DNA from: JAUIIK01 sp963745675
Lineage (GTDB): Bacteria > Chloroflexota > Chloroflexia > Thermomicrobiales > CFX8
Assembly: GCA_963745675.1 (NCBI GenBank)
Contig: CAVUYM010000008.1
Coordinates: 1-64,000, forward strand
Direction: 5' to 3'
DNA length: 64,000 nucleotides
The position numbers and the translations under genes are program-made. Positions 40,803 to 49,268 of the stretch are shown piece by piece (the first letter of the stretch is position 1; the number at the start of each line of letters is the position of its first letter). The notes under the pieces are model-generated. The model saw nothing but the letters and a program-made list of their open reading frames with translations, searched no databases and had not been told where the DNA came from.

Positions 40803-41333
40803 CTAGTTGCGGCCAAAGATCGAACGTACCAGCGCGCCAAAGAGCACCAGCACAAAGCCCATTCCAGCTCCCGCGATGGCGGCGGTGACTGGAGTGAAGA
40901 GCGTCTTGACCTCACCCGTAGCGCTTCCGGCGAATAGCACGATCTGCGAATTCTCGATCTCGGCCTTCTGGGCGGACATGAACAGAACCCGGCTACGGTT
41001 CAGGCGCGCTTCTTCGGCGACGACCTGGACAGCTTTCGAGCGCAACAACACTGCGTTGTCGCTGCCGAGCGAGACGACGCCCGATTGGTCCATCTGTGTT
41101 GAGCTGGCTTCGATTGACTTGGCCCCGGAGCGTTCCATCACGACCCGGCTGCCTTTGATGGTCTGGCTGTTCGAGCGATTCATCATGACCGTCTCGGCTT
41201 CGACATTCTGGACGCTGGTTCGCGACACTTCTGTCGCGGGAGCTTCCTCCCGTGTCGCCGCCTTCTTATAGGTAACTTCCCGGATCCCGCTGGCGTCGCG
41301 TTCTTCTCGTGGATCGATGGCGTTTTCGCTCAC
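40803..41333 (-). CDS. Predicted beta-solenoid protein with C-terminal membrane helix
   Basis: 176 residues. The middle has a ~13-residue repeat: VVMERSGAKSIEASS, TQMDQSGVVSLGSDN, AVLLRSKAVQVVAEE, ARLNRSRVLFMSAQK, AEIENSQIVLFAG, preceded by a copy VMMNRSNSQTIKGS. The alternation of hydrophobic and polar residues suggests a short beta-helix. The C-terminus VTAAIAGAGMGFVLVLFGALVRSIFGRN is one transmembrane helix. Similar repeat proteins recur in Chloroflexota; function unknown. Intact. Confidence 0.6.
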   Translation of the reverse strand: MSENAIDPREERDASGIREVTYKKAATREEAPATEVSRTSVQNVEAETVMMNRSNSQTIKGSRVVMERSGAKSIEASSTQMDQSGVVSLGSDNAVLLRSKAVQVVAEEARLNRSRVLFMSAQKAEIENSQIVLFAGSATGEVKTLFTPVTAAIAGAGMGFVLVLFGALVRSIFGRN

Positions 41334-41368
41334 CTGTCGCTCCTCCCCAGCTCCAGATCTCCCGGCTA

Positions 41369-42227
41369 CTAGCCTACATCAACGGTCATCGTGTCGTAGG
41401 CGAACTCGAAAACATGGCCGCGATGTCCCAGCGCATCCTGAATCTGAAGGAGATCGTCGTGGGAGTAGCGATCCATCTCTTCAATGTGGGTCAGGATTGT
41501 CCGCTTCGCGCCGATCTGTTGGACCATCTCGAGTGTTTGAGCGAAGGTCGCCTCCATCTTGAGGATCGGGTGGCTCGCATCCATTATCCGCTCGCCGGTA
41601 ATCGGGTCGTGTTCGACGATGCCCATCGGCAGGATTGCGAGATCGACGCCATGGGTGAACTCCGGTGGTTGCCATCCGAAGAGCTCATCGGGAGCGATCA
41701 GGACGCGCGTCTCTGCTTCTTCCAAGATGAAGGCGTAGACATAGTCCTCGGCCAGCCTGAAAGGAGTTATCTGGACGCCGTTGAGAACGATACTTTCGCC
41801 GTCAGGGATGGTGTGGACTCGCGTGTATTTCTGGCGCGACATGAACTCGAAATGTTCGGCCAGCCCGAGCCATTGCTCGAAGTCGGCGGCGACCTGCTGT
41901 GGAAGGTAGATGTCGGTTGTGTTGCGCGCTCGGCGGCCAGTTGCGGCCGTCGAAATTCAGCGCTTCCCAGACCCTGCGCCCCATCGTGTGGTCGGGATGC
42001 CAGTGGGAATAGAGTCCGGCTTCGATATGCTCGATCCCGGCCCGGTTGAGCTGGTCTTTGATCTCTTCCGGCGTGTCGATCAGAACGTCGGGGCCATGGA
42101 CGAAGACCGCTGGACCGCTGCGGCTGTAGGGTACTCCACGCTCGCGTGCTTCGATACAGACGCGACACTGGCAGCCGGGTCGCGGTGTCGTCGTCGCGCC
42201 GCCGGTTCCCAGGAATTCGATGCGCAT
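41369..42227 (-). CDS. Metallo-beta-lactamase fold hydrolase (PhnP-like), frameshifted
   Basis: ~285 residues. MRIEFLGTGGATTTPRPGCQCRVC (the Cys pair is common in PhnP-like phosphodiesterases), VLIDTPEEIKDQL, and the metal motif YSHWHPDHTMG (H-x-H-x-D-H). The frame breaks near 41920-41950. TDIYLPQQVAADFEQWLGLAEHFEFM, LAILPMGIVEHDP and ILTHIEEMDRYSHDDLLQIQ complete the fold. PhnP cleaves cyclic ribose phosphates; the substrate here is open. Confidence 0.75.
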
Positions 42228-42337
42228 GCCAATCCTCCAATGTGAATCGTTGGATTCTAGCAGCGCTGCACAAGGTAGGTTCAGTTACGGTTAGTGGCAG
42301 GCCACCAACCGCTATCCTGTGCAATTCATGCTTTGAG

Positions 42338-42893
42338 CTACGGCTGGGCGCAGATCACATCAACATAGAGATCGTTTGTGTCGCTGACGACATTGTTCCA
42401 GATCTCGACGTACCAGGCGTCACCACCGGACTGGTGATTGACTCGCACGCTGGCGTTGTAATAGGGGACGACATAGTAACCGCCACCGACCGCTACTTCG
42501 CCGTCCTCACAATATGCGGTGGAGTTGCCCGGCCGAGTTCGCAGCGACCGTGACTGGATCAGCCGTTCGAACGACGAAGTTACTGACGTCGATCTCTCCA
42601 GGTGGTCCCTGTTGCCCTTGCGGTCCTTGTGGCCCCTGCGGCCCCTGTGGGCCGGGCGGTCCCTGCTGATTGACCGTGACGACTTCGCCGTTGAAGCAGA
42701 GATCCGTGTCAGCCACTATCCGCACGGCACCGGTATAGGGGTTGATACAGAGGAGCACCTCACCCGGGCCGGGCGGTACGGCGCGTACCACGGATATCCC
42801 GTAGGTTGCTGCGGCGGCCCCCAGGATTAACGCGACAATCAACAGCAGGCGTGAAGACGTTCGATTCAAGGTGCCACGCATTAATGTCGTCAT
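42338..42893 (-). CDS. Exported YTG-module protein B3 with short collagen-like segment, frameshifted
   Basis: From ATG 42893 with ggaaagga upstream. Hydrophobic SSRLLLIVALILGAAAATYGISVV; the module LLCINPYTGAVRIVADTDLCFNGEVVTV; then about seven Gly-X-Y triplets (GPPGPQGPQGPQGPQG and on). After an indel near 42525 comes a C-terminal domain with CEDGEVAVGGGYYVVPYYNASV and WYVEIWNNVVSDTNDLYVDVICAQP (stop 42338). That C-terminal domain is the one found in cassette A proteins, which links the two loci. The collagen segment is too short for a long fibre; it may trimerise. Confidence 0.7.
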
Positions 42894-43036
42894 GACTGGA
42901 GATCCTTTCCGATGGTATGTAGGTTCAGCCGTTTCTGCGAAGTTCGGTACGACACTCGTAATAAGGACGTGAGAGATGTGCAACAGGTTGCGGTTTTCGC
43001 TTGGCGGATACCTCTATTGACGTCGCCAACCTGATG

Positions 43037-44203
43037 CTAGAAGTTCTCGGTTAGCCCGCCGGCAACCCAGTCCAGCGGATCGCTGGCTGTACGACTCTGG
43101 CCACCGCTGACTGTCGACCAGAGCGCTTCGGCTTCGTTCTCATTGCCCCCGGTGACGCTCGACCGTCCGCCACTGGCGGTGTTGCTGCCACCACCGCTGA
43201 CCGACGAGGCCTGGCCGCTGGCGACGTTAAACTCGCCGCCGCTGACAGTCGCATATTCGCTGCTGGCAGTGTTGCTGCGGCCACCGGCGATGGTCGCTTC
43301 TGTTGCGTTCGCCGTACCGAGCGTTCCGCCCGAGATGCTTGAGCGTTCCCCGCTCGCGTTGTTTGCGCCGCCACCGCTGATGCTTGCTTCGATGCCGGAT
43401 GAGGTGTTCGTCGCGCCACCGCTGACACTCGAATGCAGACCACTGGACTGATTGCCGTGGCCGCCAGAGACGGTTGCTCCTTCTCCCGAAGCCCAGTTTG
43501 CGCGCCCTCCGGTGACGCTTGCATAGTCGCCAACGGCGTAGTTCAAAAGACCACCGCTGACACTGGCGACGCGACCCTCGGCGACGTTCAATGTGCCTCC
43601 GCTGATGCTGCTCCAGGGGCCGCTGGCTTTATTGTCGGTACCGCCTGTGACGCTCGCATAGGCGCCGCTGATGATGTTCTGGAATCCGCTGACGATTCCG
43701 GCATAGCTGCTATAGCCGTGATTTTCGCCTACGACGACATTGTGCGAGCCGCCGCGATCGTAATCTTCCGTGTTTTCGTTGTAACCGATGATCAGATTCC
43801 CAGTGCCGTTGGCCGATGCGGTCATGCCGGTTCCATTGACGATTTCAACGTTGCAGCCGCTGAAGCGGGCGTTTCCGTCGTTGTCCGACATGCAGTCCGG
43901 AATCTGGTCCTCCAGTGATTCGACTCGCCCGACCAGATCCTCGATGACGTCTCCGCTGCCAAGGTCAATCGGCAATTCGTTTGGGCTACAGGCTGGTCCC
44001 TGGCCTGGAAACTTGATACGAGCTTGACCGGTATAGGCGTTTATACAGGCATGCACGATATTGTTGCCCTCGTGGGATGCTCGTGACTCCGTGGCGCTAA
44101 GGGCTAACACGATTGCAACTGTTGCTAGCAATAGCAGACCAGTAAGCGCTAGTACGAAGGTTCGTGTGATGTGGAGAGTAAATGAGACGTTGATCGTTCG
44201 CAT
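43037..44203 (-). CDS. Exported YTG-module protein B2 with 13 YadA-head-like repeats
   Basis: 388 residues from ATG 44203. Signal or anchor FVLALTGLLLLATVAIVLALSA; module VHACINAYTGQARIKFPGQGPACSPNELPIDL. A short coiled coil IEDLVGRVESLEDQIPDC follows. Then NGTGNLIIGYNENTEDYDRGGSHNVVVGENHGYSSYAGIVSG and 13 repeats of ~15 residues built on [S/T]GG-x-x-N-x-A-S-G-x-x-[S/A]-S-[V/I]. These resemble trimeric autotransporter head repeats (left-handed beta-roll), but no C-terminal beta-barrel anchor is present; it ends DWVAGGLTENF. Similar proteins exist in soil bacteria. Adhesive role is inferred. Confidence 0.75.
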   Translation of the reverse strand: MRTINVSFTLHITRTFVLALTGLLLLATVAIVLALSATESRASHEGNNIVHACINAYTGQARIKFPGQGPACSPNELPIDLGSGDVIEDLVGRVESLEDQIPDCMSDNDGNARFSGCNVEIVNGTGMTASANGTGNLIIGYNENTEDYDRGGSHNVVVGENHGYSSYAGIVSGFQNIISGAYASVTGGTDNKASGPWSSISGGTLNVAEGRVASVSGGLLNYAVGDYASVTGGRANWASGEGATVSGGHGNQSSGLHSSVSGGATNTSSGIEASISGGGANNASGERSSISGGTLGTANATEATIAGGRSNTASSEYATVSGGEFNVASGQASSVSGGGSNTASGGRSSVTGGNENEAEALWSTVSGGQSRTASDPLDWVAGGLTENF

Positions 44204-44303
44204 GGGGAAAACACGCCAATCAGTGTTTAGTCCGAATCCTAGGTTCTTAGATTCATTTGCAGGCGCGGGGTACAACACCCCCGCGCCTCAATGTTGACTA
44301 CTA

Positions 44304-45467
44304 CTAGTTGTCTTCGAACAGGCCGCCAGCAGCCCAGTCGTCCAGACCTGGCGCTGTTCGGCTGCTGCCGCCGCTGACGCTGGAGAAGTCGCCACTTGCG
44401 ACATTGCTGGCTCCGCCACTTACACTGGGGTAGAAGCTGCCTGACGCCTGGTTCTGCCGTCCACCACTGACGCTCGATCCAAAGCCGCTGGCCAGATTGT
44501 CGGCCCCGCCGCTGACGCTAGAGTGTTCACCGCTTGCGGTGTTGTTGTTCCCGCCGCTGACGCTTGACGTCGTTTCGCTTGCAGTGTTGTCGTTCCCGCC
44601 ACTGACGCTAGAACGTTCACCGCTCGCAGTGTTGTCGTTCCCGCCGCTGACAGTCGACCCCGATCCAGTAGCAGCGTTGAATGTGCCGCCACTGATGCTG
44701 GAAAAGTCGCCACTGGCGGTGTTGTCGGATCCGCCGCTGACGGAAGACCAGTCTGCATCCGCGATATTGTTCAATCCACCACTGACGCTGGCGGCCACTT
44801 CGCTTGCGATATTGCCTTGGCCGCCGCTGACAACCGCGCTTGGAGCGGTGGAGCTATTGCCTTCGCCGCCGCTCACGCTTGAGGCGTTGCCGCTGGCTGT
44901 GTTGTGGCTGCCGCCGGTAATAGTCGCGAATTGGGCGCTGATGACATTTTCGGTGCCAGCGACTATTCCGCCGTAGCTGCTGTAGCCGTGATCCGTTCCG
45001 ACGACGATGTTGTGAGAACCGGTCCGGGAAAATCCTTCTTCGTTTTCGTTGTAACCAACTATCAGGTTGCCTGTGCCATTGGTGGTGAGCGTGCTGTCCA
45101 GCCCGTTGCGGAGATGGAGGTTGCAGCCGGTGAGGACAGCGTCCCCCGCTTCTTCGGACAAGCAGTCCGGAACCTGTGCTTCGAGGGCCGAGAGTCGTTC
45201 TTCCAGATCCGAGGTGACGCCGATGCCGGGCCACTCGACCAGGAATTCGGCGCTGGAACAATTGGGAGCTTGGTCGGAGCGCATAACTCGCGTGTGGCCT
45301 GTGTAGGCGCTGACGCAGGCGTGGACATTGCCGGATGAATCATGCGTCGCCATCACGTTTCCGGCGGTCAGCGCCAGGGCAAATGCCGCCAGAAACAGGA
45401 CGGAGGCGGCTATGAATCCCAGCAGGAGCCCGGCAGGTTGTTCGGCTGCATTCCTGAAGACTTGCAT
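44304..45467 (-). CDS. Exported YTG-module protein B1 with 13 YadA-head-like repeats
   Basis: 387 residues from ATG 45467 (gagaggatcag precedes). Hydrophobic LLLGFIAASVLFLAAFALALTAG; module VHACVSAYTGHTRVMRSDQAPNCSSAEFLVEWPG. Coiled coil SDLEERLSALEAQVPDC, then NGTGNLIVGYNENEEGFSRTGSHNIVVGTDHGYSSYGGIVAG. It has 13 repeats with very regular units such as SGGNDNTASGERSSV. Ends DDWAAGGLFEDN. It is a tandem paralogue of the next gene with the same length and repeat number, which suggests duplication and selection for a fixed head length. Intact. Confidence 0.75.
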   Translation of the reverse strand: MQVFRNAAEQPAGLLLGFIAASVLFLAAFALALTAGNVMATHDSSGNVHACVSAYTGHTRVMRSDQAPNCSSAEFLVEWPGIGVTSDLEERLSALEAQVPDCLSEEAGDAVLTGCNLHLRNGLDSTLTTNGTGNLIVGYNENEEGFSRTGSHNIVVGTDHGYSSYGGIVAGTENVISAQFATITGGSHNTASGNASSVSGGEGNSSTAPSAVVSGGQGNIASEVAASVSGGLNNIADADWSSVSGGSDNTASGDFSSISGGTFNAATGSGSTVSGGNDNTASGERSSVSGGNDNTASETTSSVSGGNNNTASGEHSSVSGGADNLASGFGSSVSGGRQNQASGSFYPSVSGGASNVASGDFSSVSGGSSRTAPGLDDWAAGGLFEDN

Positions 45468-45551
45468 CTCTGATCCTCTCAATGTGAACGCTGGCGGTGA
45501 TCAGCACCCTCGCGACTCGGAGGCCTGGTCACTACTCCAGCGCCGTCGTAA

Positions 45552-46052
45552 CTAGTCTCCGTCCATCGGGATGAGCCACTGAGCAACGCTCTCCCACTCG
45601 GAACCGAAACCGGTTATCTCGGCCAGCCTTGATTTGAGCAGGCTGTCAAATGGATGGATTGATTGCTCCAGCCGGCCCAGGAACAGCCCGCTGCCGGAGC
45701 CGCGGAGGTGAATGATCAGATAGTCTCGCTCCGGCAACACAGCCAGGTGCCAGCTCATCCAATCAATGCCGATGCGCGTACAGCACGCCTCAATGTCGTC
45801 TGCATGGTTCTCAGCCAATGCTTCCAGGGCTTCCCGCGCAAACTGGGTCATTCCCGCTTGGACTGGTAGTACGATCCCGGCCACTAGGCGCGGCTTCATT
45901 TCTGGCGGATGTGGTTCCGCTAACCAACTACCCCGGCGTCGATTCCGCACAATTCCCGGGAACATCGATTCCAACCTTTGACCATACTCGCGAGGGACCT
46001 GGCTAACATCGCGTGGACGCACGATTCGAAACTTGAAGCTAGGCGATGGCAT
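45552..46052 (-). CDS. Small conserved protein of cassette B (DUF6176-like)
   Basis: 166 residues. The C-terminal two-thirds, IVLPVQAGMTQFAREALEALAENHADDIEACCTRIGIDWMSWHLAVLPERDYLIIHLRGSG and RLEQSIHPFDSLLKSRLAEITGF, align over ~100 residues with the cassette A protein at 19568. The N-terminal ~45 residues (FKFRIVRPRDVSQ...) are extra. The fold is probably a dimeric alpha+beta barrel like antibiotic-biosynthesis monooxygenases and DUF6176 proteins, though no catalytic residues can be assigned. It lies between the regulator and the exported proteins in both loci, so it is presumably part of the same unit. Confidence 0.65.
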   Translation of the reverse strand: MPSPSFKFRIVRPRDVSQVPREYGQRLESMFPGIVRNRRRGSWLAEPHPPEMKPRLVAGIVLPVQAGMTQFAREALEALAENHADDIEACCTRIGIDWMSWHLAVLPERDYLIIHLRGSGSGLFLGRLEQSIHPFDSLLKSRLAEITGFGSEWESVAQWLIPMDGD

Positions 46053-46174
46053 CCGAGTGGATACCTTGTAATCAGCCTAGAACCGCCGGCCAGACGTCGG
46101 TATCGCGAGAAATAGCTATGGGATGCAGGTTCGCCAATAGCGAGACTGCGCTATCTCGTGTGGTCTTAGAGGTA

Positions 46175-49051
46175 TCAGGCGATATGGTGCTCGATGGCGT
46201 AACGGGTCGCGGCGGATCGTGACGGCGTCTCGATTTTTGCGTAGATTGACCGGAGATGGTGGTCGACGGTGTGACGGCTGATTGAAAGCTCCAGGGCAAT
46301 TTCTGCGTTCGTCAGGCCGCCAGCAACCAACCTCAAGACTTCTACCTCTCGTCCAGTAAGGCCACCGGGACGGTCGGAGTTGATTGCCGCGAGCAGCTCG
46401 TCGAGGCGCTCCACAGATGGTTGCGCGCCTATGTCATCAAGGACTGATCTGGCGCTTTCTGCGGTTTCTCGCGCTTCCTCTCCCCGGCTATCCGCGAACT
46501 GCAGCTCGGCGAGGGAGGTCTGTGTCAAAGCCGTCTCAACGCGATCCTGGATCAGTCCTGCGATCTTGAGCGCGTCCTGTAAGTGTTGTTCGGCCTCGGG
46601 GTAGCGCCCGGCCTGACGGGCAAGGTCGCCTAGCAGCCGAAACGCATGCAGGAGCGCCGGGGGTTGGCGCGGCGTCTGGGCGAGTTCGATGGCGATCTCC
46701 AGGCGCCGTTCGGCAGACAGGAGATCGTGTTTGACAATCTCGCACTCAGCTTTCATGATCTCACTCCATGGTCGGGCTGAGAGCGATTCGCTCCACTGCG
46801 CCCAGCGTTCATGAGCCTCAATCCACGCCACAGCCGTTGTCGTATCGCCCGCCTTCAGGGATTGGAATGTAGCAACACGCATCAAAGGAACAGCCGCAAG
46901 ATAGAAGTGATTGCCCGGCTCGGTTCGCGGCCCTTGTGGCAGCACTTCATCGACGAGCTCCCACACCCGATCTTCGTGGCCTTGAAGCAACGCGATCTTT
47001 GCGAGAGCTGTCACGAGATACTGGCGTCCGAGAACCGGCACGCGTCCCGGCAATGCAGGCTCCGCCAACCGTTCGAGCTTGCTCCATTCTCCATGTCTCA
47101 ACATTATGTCGATGGACATAAGCTCCGGGTTCCAGGCTCCAAATGCACCATCCGACCGAATCACACTATCTTGAGACTGGTGAGCGATCTGTTGGATTTC
47201 AAGCGGGTGGTCGGTGAGGAAGGGCGAATACACGCTGGCGAGCGCCCAAAATGCTGCGGACGCGCGCTCCAAATGATCTCCTGACGCTTCGAATATCGCT
47301 AGCGCTCGTTTGACCATCGTCGGGGCAAGGTCGGGCCGCCCGAGTTCTGAGACGGCGCTGGCCAGGGCGCTCATCCCGACGTCGGAGAGATGAGGATATT
47401 CAGGAAGATCGCCGAAAAGATCGAAGCCGAAAAGACTGTGAGCCAGCATCAAGGATTCACGGAAAGCTCCGACGCAGGGAAGCGATAGTAGGAGCGTGAA
47501 GCCGGGATCGTCCGTGGCAATGTCGAGGCGGATGCTCTGTCGGGAACCGAACGAGTCATCCGCCTGGCTGGAGAAATGTTCGCGCGCGCGTTGCATGTCC
47601 TCTATCCCAGCGCCGAGGGCGCCGGTTTGTGCGAGTAACTCGCCGCGCAGCCCTAACAGGCTGGCATGCAGATACTGGTCCTCGTTCGATATCGCTATCC
47701 GGATGGCTTCGTCGAACCATTCGCGGCTCTTGAGCGGGTCGCTGTATTCCCGCAACCAGGCTAATCTGCCGAGAGCAAATGCACGTTCCGGTGCAGGCGT
47801 ATCATGTTCATCCATCATCTCAACTGCTCGTTCGATCCGGTCGGCGGCGGTGACACGGGCAGCCTTTCGATAGGCGCGCACGGCTGATTCCATGAGCCAG
47901 CCAATAGCGCGCGGATCGTTTGCTCGCTCCAGGTGTTGACTTACGAATTCGGGGTCCGGTTGCTGCTGCTGAAGGTGCGCTTCCGCAATCCGAACGTGCC
48001 AATCGTGGCGTTCCAGTGGTGTGAGATCGTTGTAGAGCGCCTCACGAATAATTGCGTGGCGGAAATTGAAAGCTCCGCGCGGCTCGGATTCAATCATCAG
48101 TCCCGCTTGAAGGCACGACTGGATGAGTTGAGAAATTGCGTCGGCTGTCGCACCTGTAATATCGGACCATCGATTCAAAGTGATTCCATGGCCGAGGACT
48201 GCTGCTGCTCCAAGCTGCTTCCGCTCTTCAGCGTCGAAGCGGGATAAGCGTTGAGCCAGCGCGTGTTGCATCAGCATCGGAATAGGATGTGCGCCTAGTT
48301 CTCCGAGCGTCCAACCATGCTCGCCTCGTTGCAGCACGCGCCGTTCCTCGATCATCCGCAGCTGTTCTTCCAGAAACAGCGGATTCCCAGCGCTGGACCG
48401 GTGCAAGTATGAGGCGAGTCTTGCCTGGCTTTCCTTGTCTACGTTGTAGCGAGCGCTTATAAACTCGATGATGTCCTCGATCGCGAGTGGGTTGAGGTTG
48501 ATCCTCTGCGCGTTGCTTTCACGGACTAACAACGGAATCAAGGAATAGAGCGAATGCGCTGGGTCGACTGCATCATCGCGGTATGTGACCACCATCAAGA
48601 GCCTCTGGTGCTGGGCCTGGCGAGCGATGATGCGCAGGAGTTCAAGACTCTCCGTATCGGCCCAATGGAGATCCTCCAGGATCATCAGCACCGGCTCATC
48701 GCTCGCCAGTTCGATGATTGTGGTTGCTAGTTGGTCGAGTTGTTTGCGAAGGTTGACCGGCTCTGGGGCGTCCGGCTTCTGGTCGTCTAACGTTCGTGTG
48801 AGTCCAGCTTCGCGCCAGGGGCCATATGGCGGCGTTGCTTCCAGATCGTAACAAGTTCCCTGCCACACGGTTACGTCATGACCCCGCGCCCTGGCCGCAA
48901 GATGCTTCGCCAGCGCGGTCTTACCGATGCCTGCTTCACCGCCGATGAGGACGGGGCAGCCGCGTCCCTGCAACATGTCATCGAAATATTGTTCTATGAG
49001 GGAAATCTCACGAGACCGCCCAACGAGAGACGTTGGTTGTTGGACACTCAT
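46175..49051 (-). CDS. MalT-like ATPase/LuxR transcription regulator of cassette B
   Basis: 958 residues, intact, from ATG 49051 behind aggagggg. TSLVGRSREISLIEQYFDDML is the usual entry motif; Walker A GGEAGIGKT (37-45), VLMILEDLHWADTESLELLRII (Walker B and sensor). Then LASYLHRSSAGNPLFLEEQLRMIEE (winged helix), a long TPR-like region, and the LuxR HTH GLTGREVEVLRLVAGGLTNAEIALELSISRHTVDHHLRSIYAKI at the C-terminus. The HTH and P-loop regions resemble those of the cassette A regulator, so the two are paralogues. Likely senses a ligand through the TPR region; ligand unknown. Confidence 0.9.
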   Translation of the reverse strand: MSVQQPTSLVGRSREISLIEQYFDDMLQGRGCPVLIGGEAGIGKTALAKHLAARARGHDVTVWQGTCYDLEATPPYGPWREAGLTRTLDDQKPDAPEPVNLRKQLDQLATTIIELASDEPVLMILEDLHWADTESLELLRIIARQAQHQRLLMVVTYRDDAVDPAHSLYSLIPLLVRESNAQRINLNPLAIEDIIEFISARYNVDKESQARLASYLHRSSAGNPLFLEEQLRMIEERRVLQRGEHGWTLGELGAHPIPMLMQHALAQRLSRFDAEERKQLGAAAVLGHGITLNRWSDITGATADAISQLIQSCLQAGLMIESEPRGAFNFRHAIIREALYNDLTPLERHDWHVRIAEAHLQQQQPDPEFVSQHLERANDPRAIGWLMESAVRAYRKAARVTAADRIERAVEMMDEHDTPAPERAFALGRLAWLREYSDPLKSREWFDEAIRIAISNEDQYLHASLLGLRGELLAQTGALGAGIEDMQRAREHFSSQADDSFGSRQSIRLDIATDDPGFTLLLSLPCVGAFRESLMLAHSLFGFDLFGDLPEYPHLSDVGMSALASAVSELGRPDLAPTMVKRALAIFEASGDHLERASAAFWALASVYSPFLTDHPLEIQQIAHQSQDSVIRSDGAFGAWNPELMSIDIMLRHGEWSKLERLAEPALPGRVPVLGRQYLVTALAKIALLQGHEDRVWELVDEVLPQGPRTEPGNHFYLAAVPLMRVATFQSLKAGDTTTAVAWIEAHERWAQWSESLSARPWSEIMKAECEIVKHDLLSAERRLEIAIELAQTPRQPPALLHAFRLLGDLARQAGRYPEAEQHLQDALKIAGLIQDRVETALTQTSLAELQFADSRGEEARETAESARSVLDDIGAQPSVERLDELLAAINSDRPGGLTGREVEVLRLVAGGLTNAEIALELSISRHTVDHHLRSIYAKIETPSRSAATRYAIEHHIA

Positions 49052-49101
49052 ATAGCCCCTCCTGGACTCCGACCCCGGATCAGGAATTCGCTCATATTCT
49101 T

Positions 49102-49135
49102 GAATATAGCCTAACTATGTGGAATGTAGCCTAAC
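49102..49135. promoter_or_regulatory. Two 14-bp direct repeats, candidate operator
   Basis: gaatatagcctaac (49102-49115) and gaatgtagcctaac (49122-49135) differ at one base and start 20 bp apart, about two helical turns. They lie 50-85 bases upstream of the regulator ATG, between divergent regulator and rnj genes. A tandem site on one helix face suits a dimer of the LuxR-type HTH or another regulator. Confidence 0.5.
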
Positions 49136-49268
49136 GGCGTTTGCTCATTGAGCCATTCCGGACACCGGCGTGGGAAGTGTGCGCGGTATGCTTGGTGATA
49201 ATCTAGCGCTTGTGAGGCTGCCAAATTAGCAACCCACTTCTTTGCCAAAAAGAGATGAGAAATTAAAT

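Noticed and set aside
44234..44254. Inverted repeat gaatc...gattc upstream of the head-repeat gene at 44203
   Set aside because: Short, imperfect and not repeated upstream of sister genes; not enough to call an operator.
43037..45300. Regular ~45-bp repeats that could be taken for a CRISPR array
   Set aside because: The repeats are in-frame codons for head repeats; there are no unique spacers of constant length and no cas genes.
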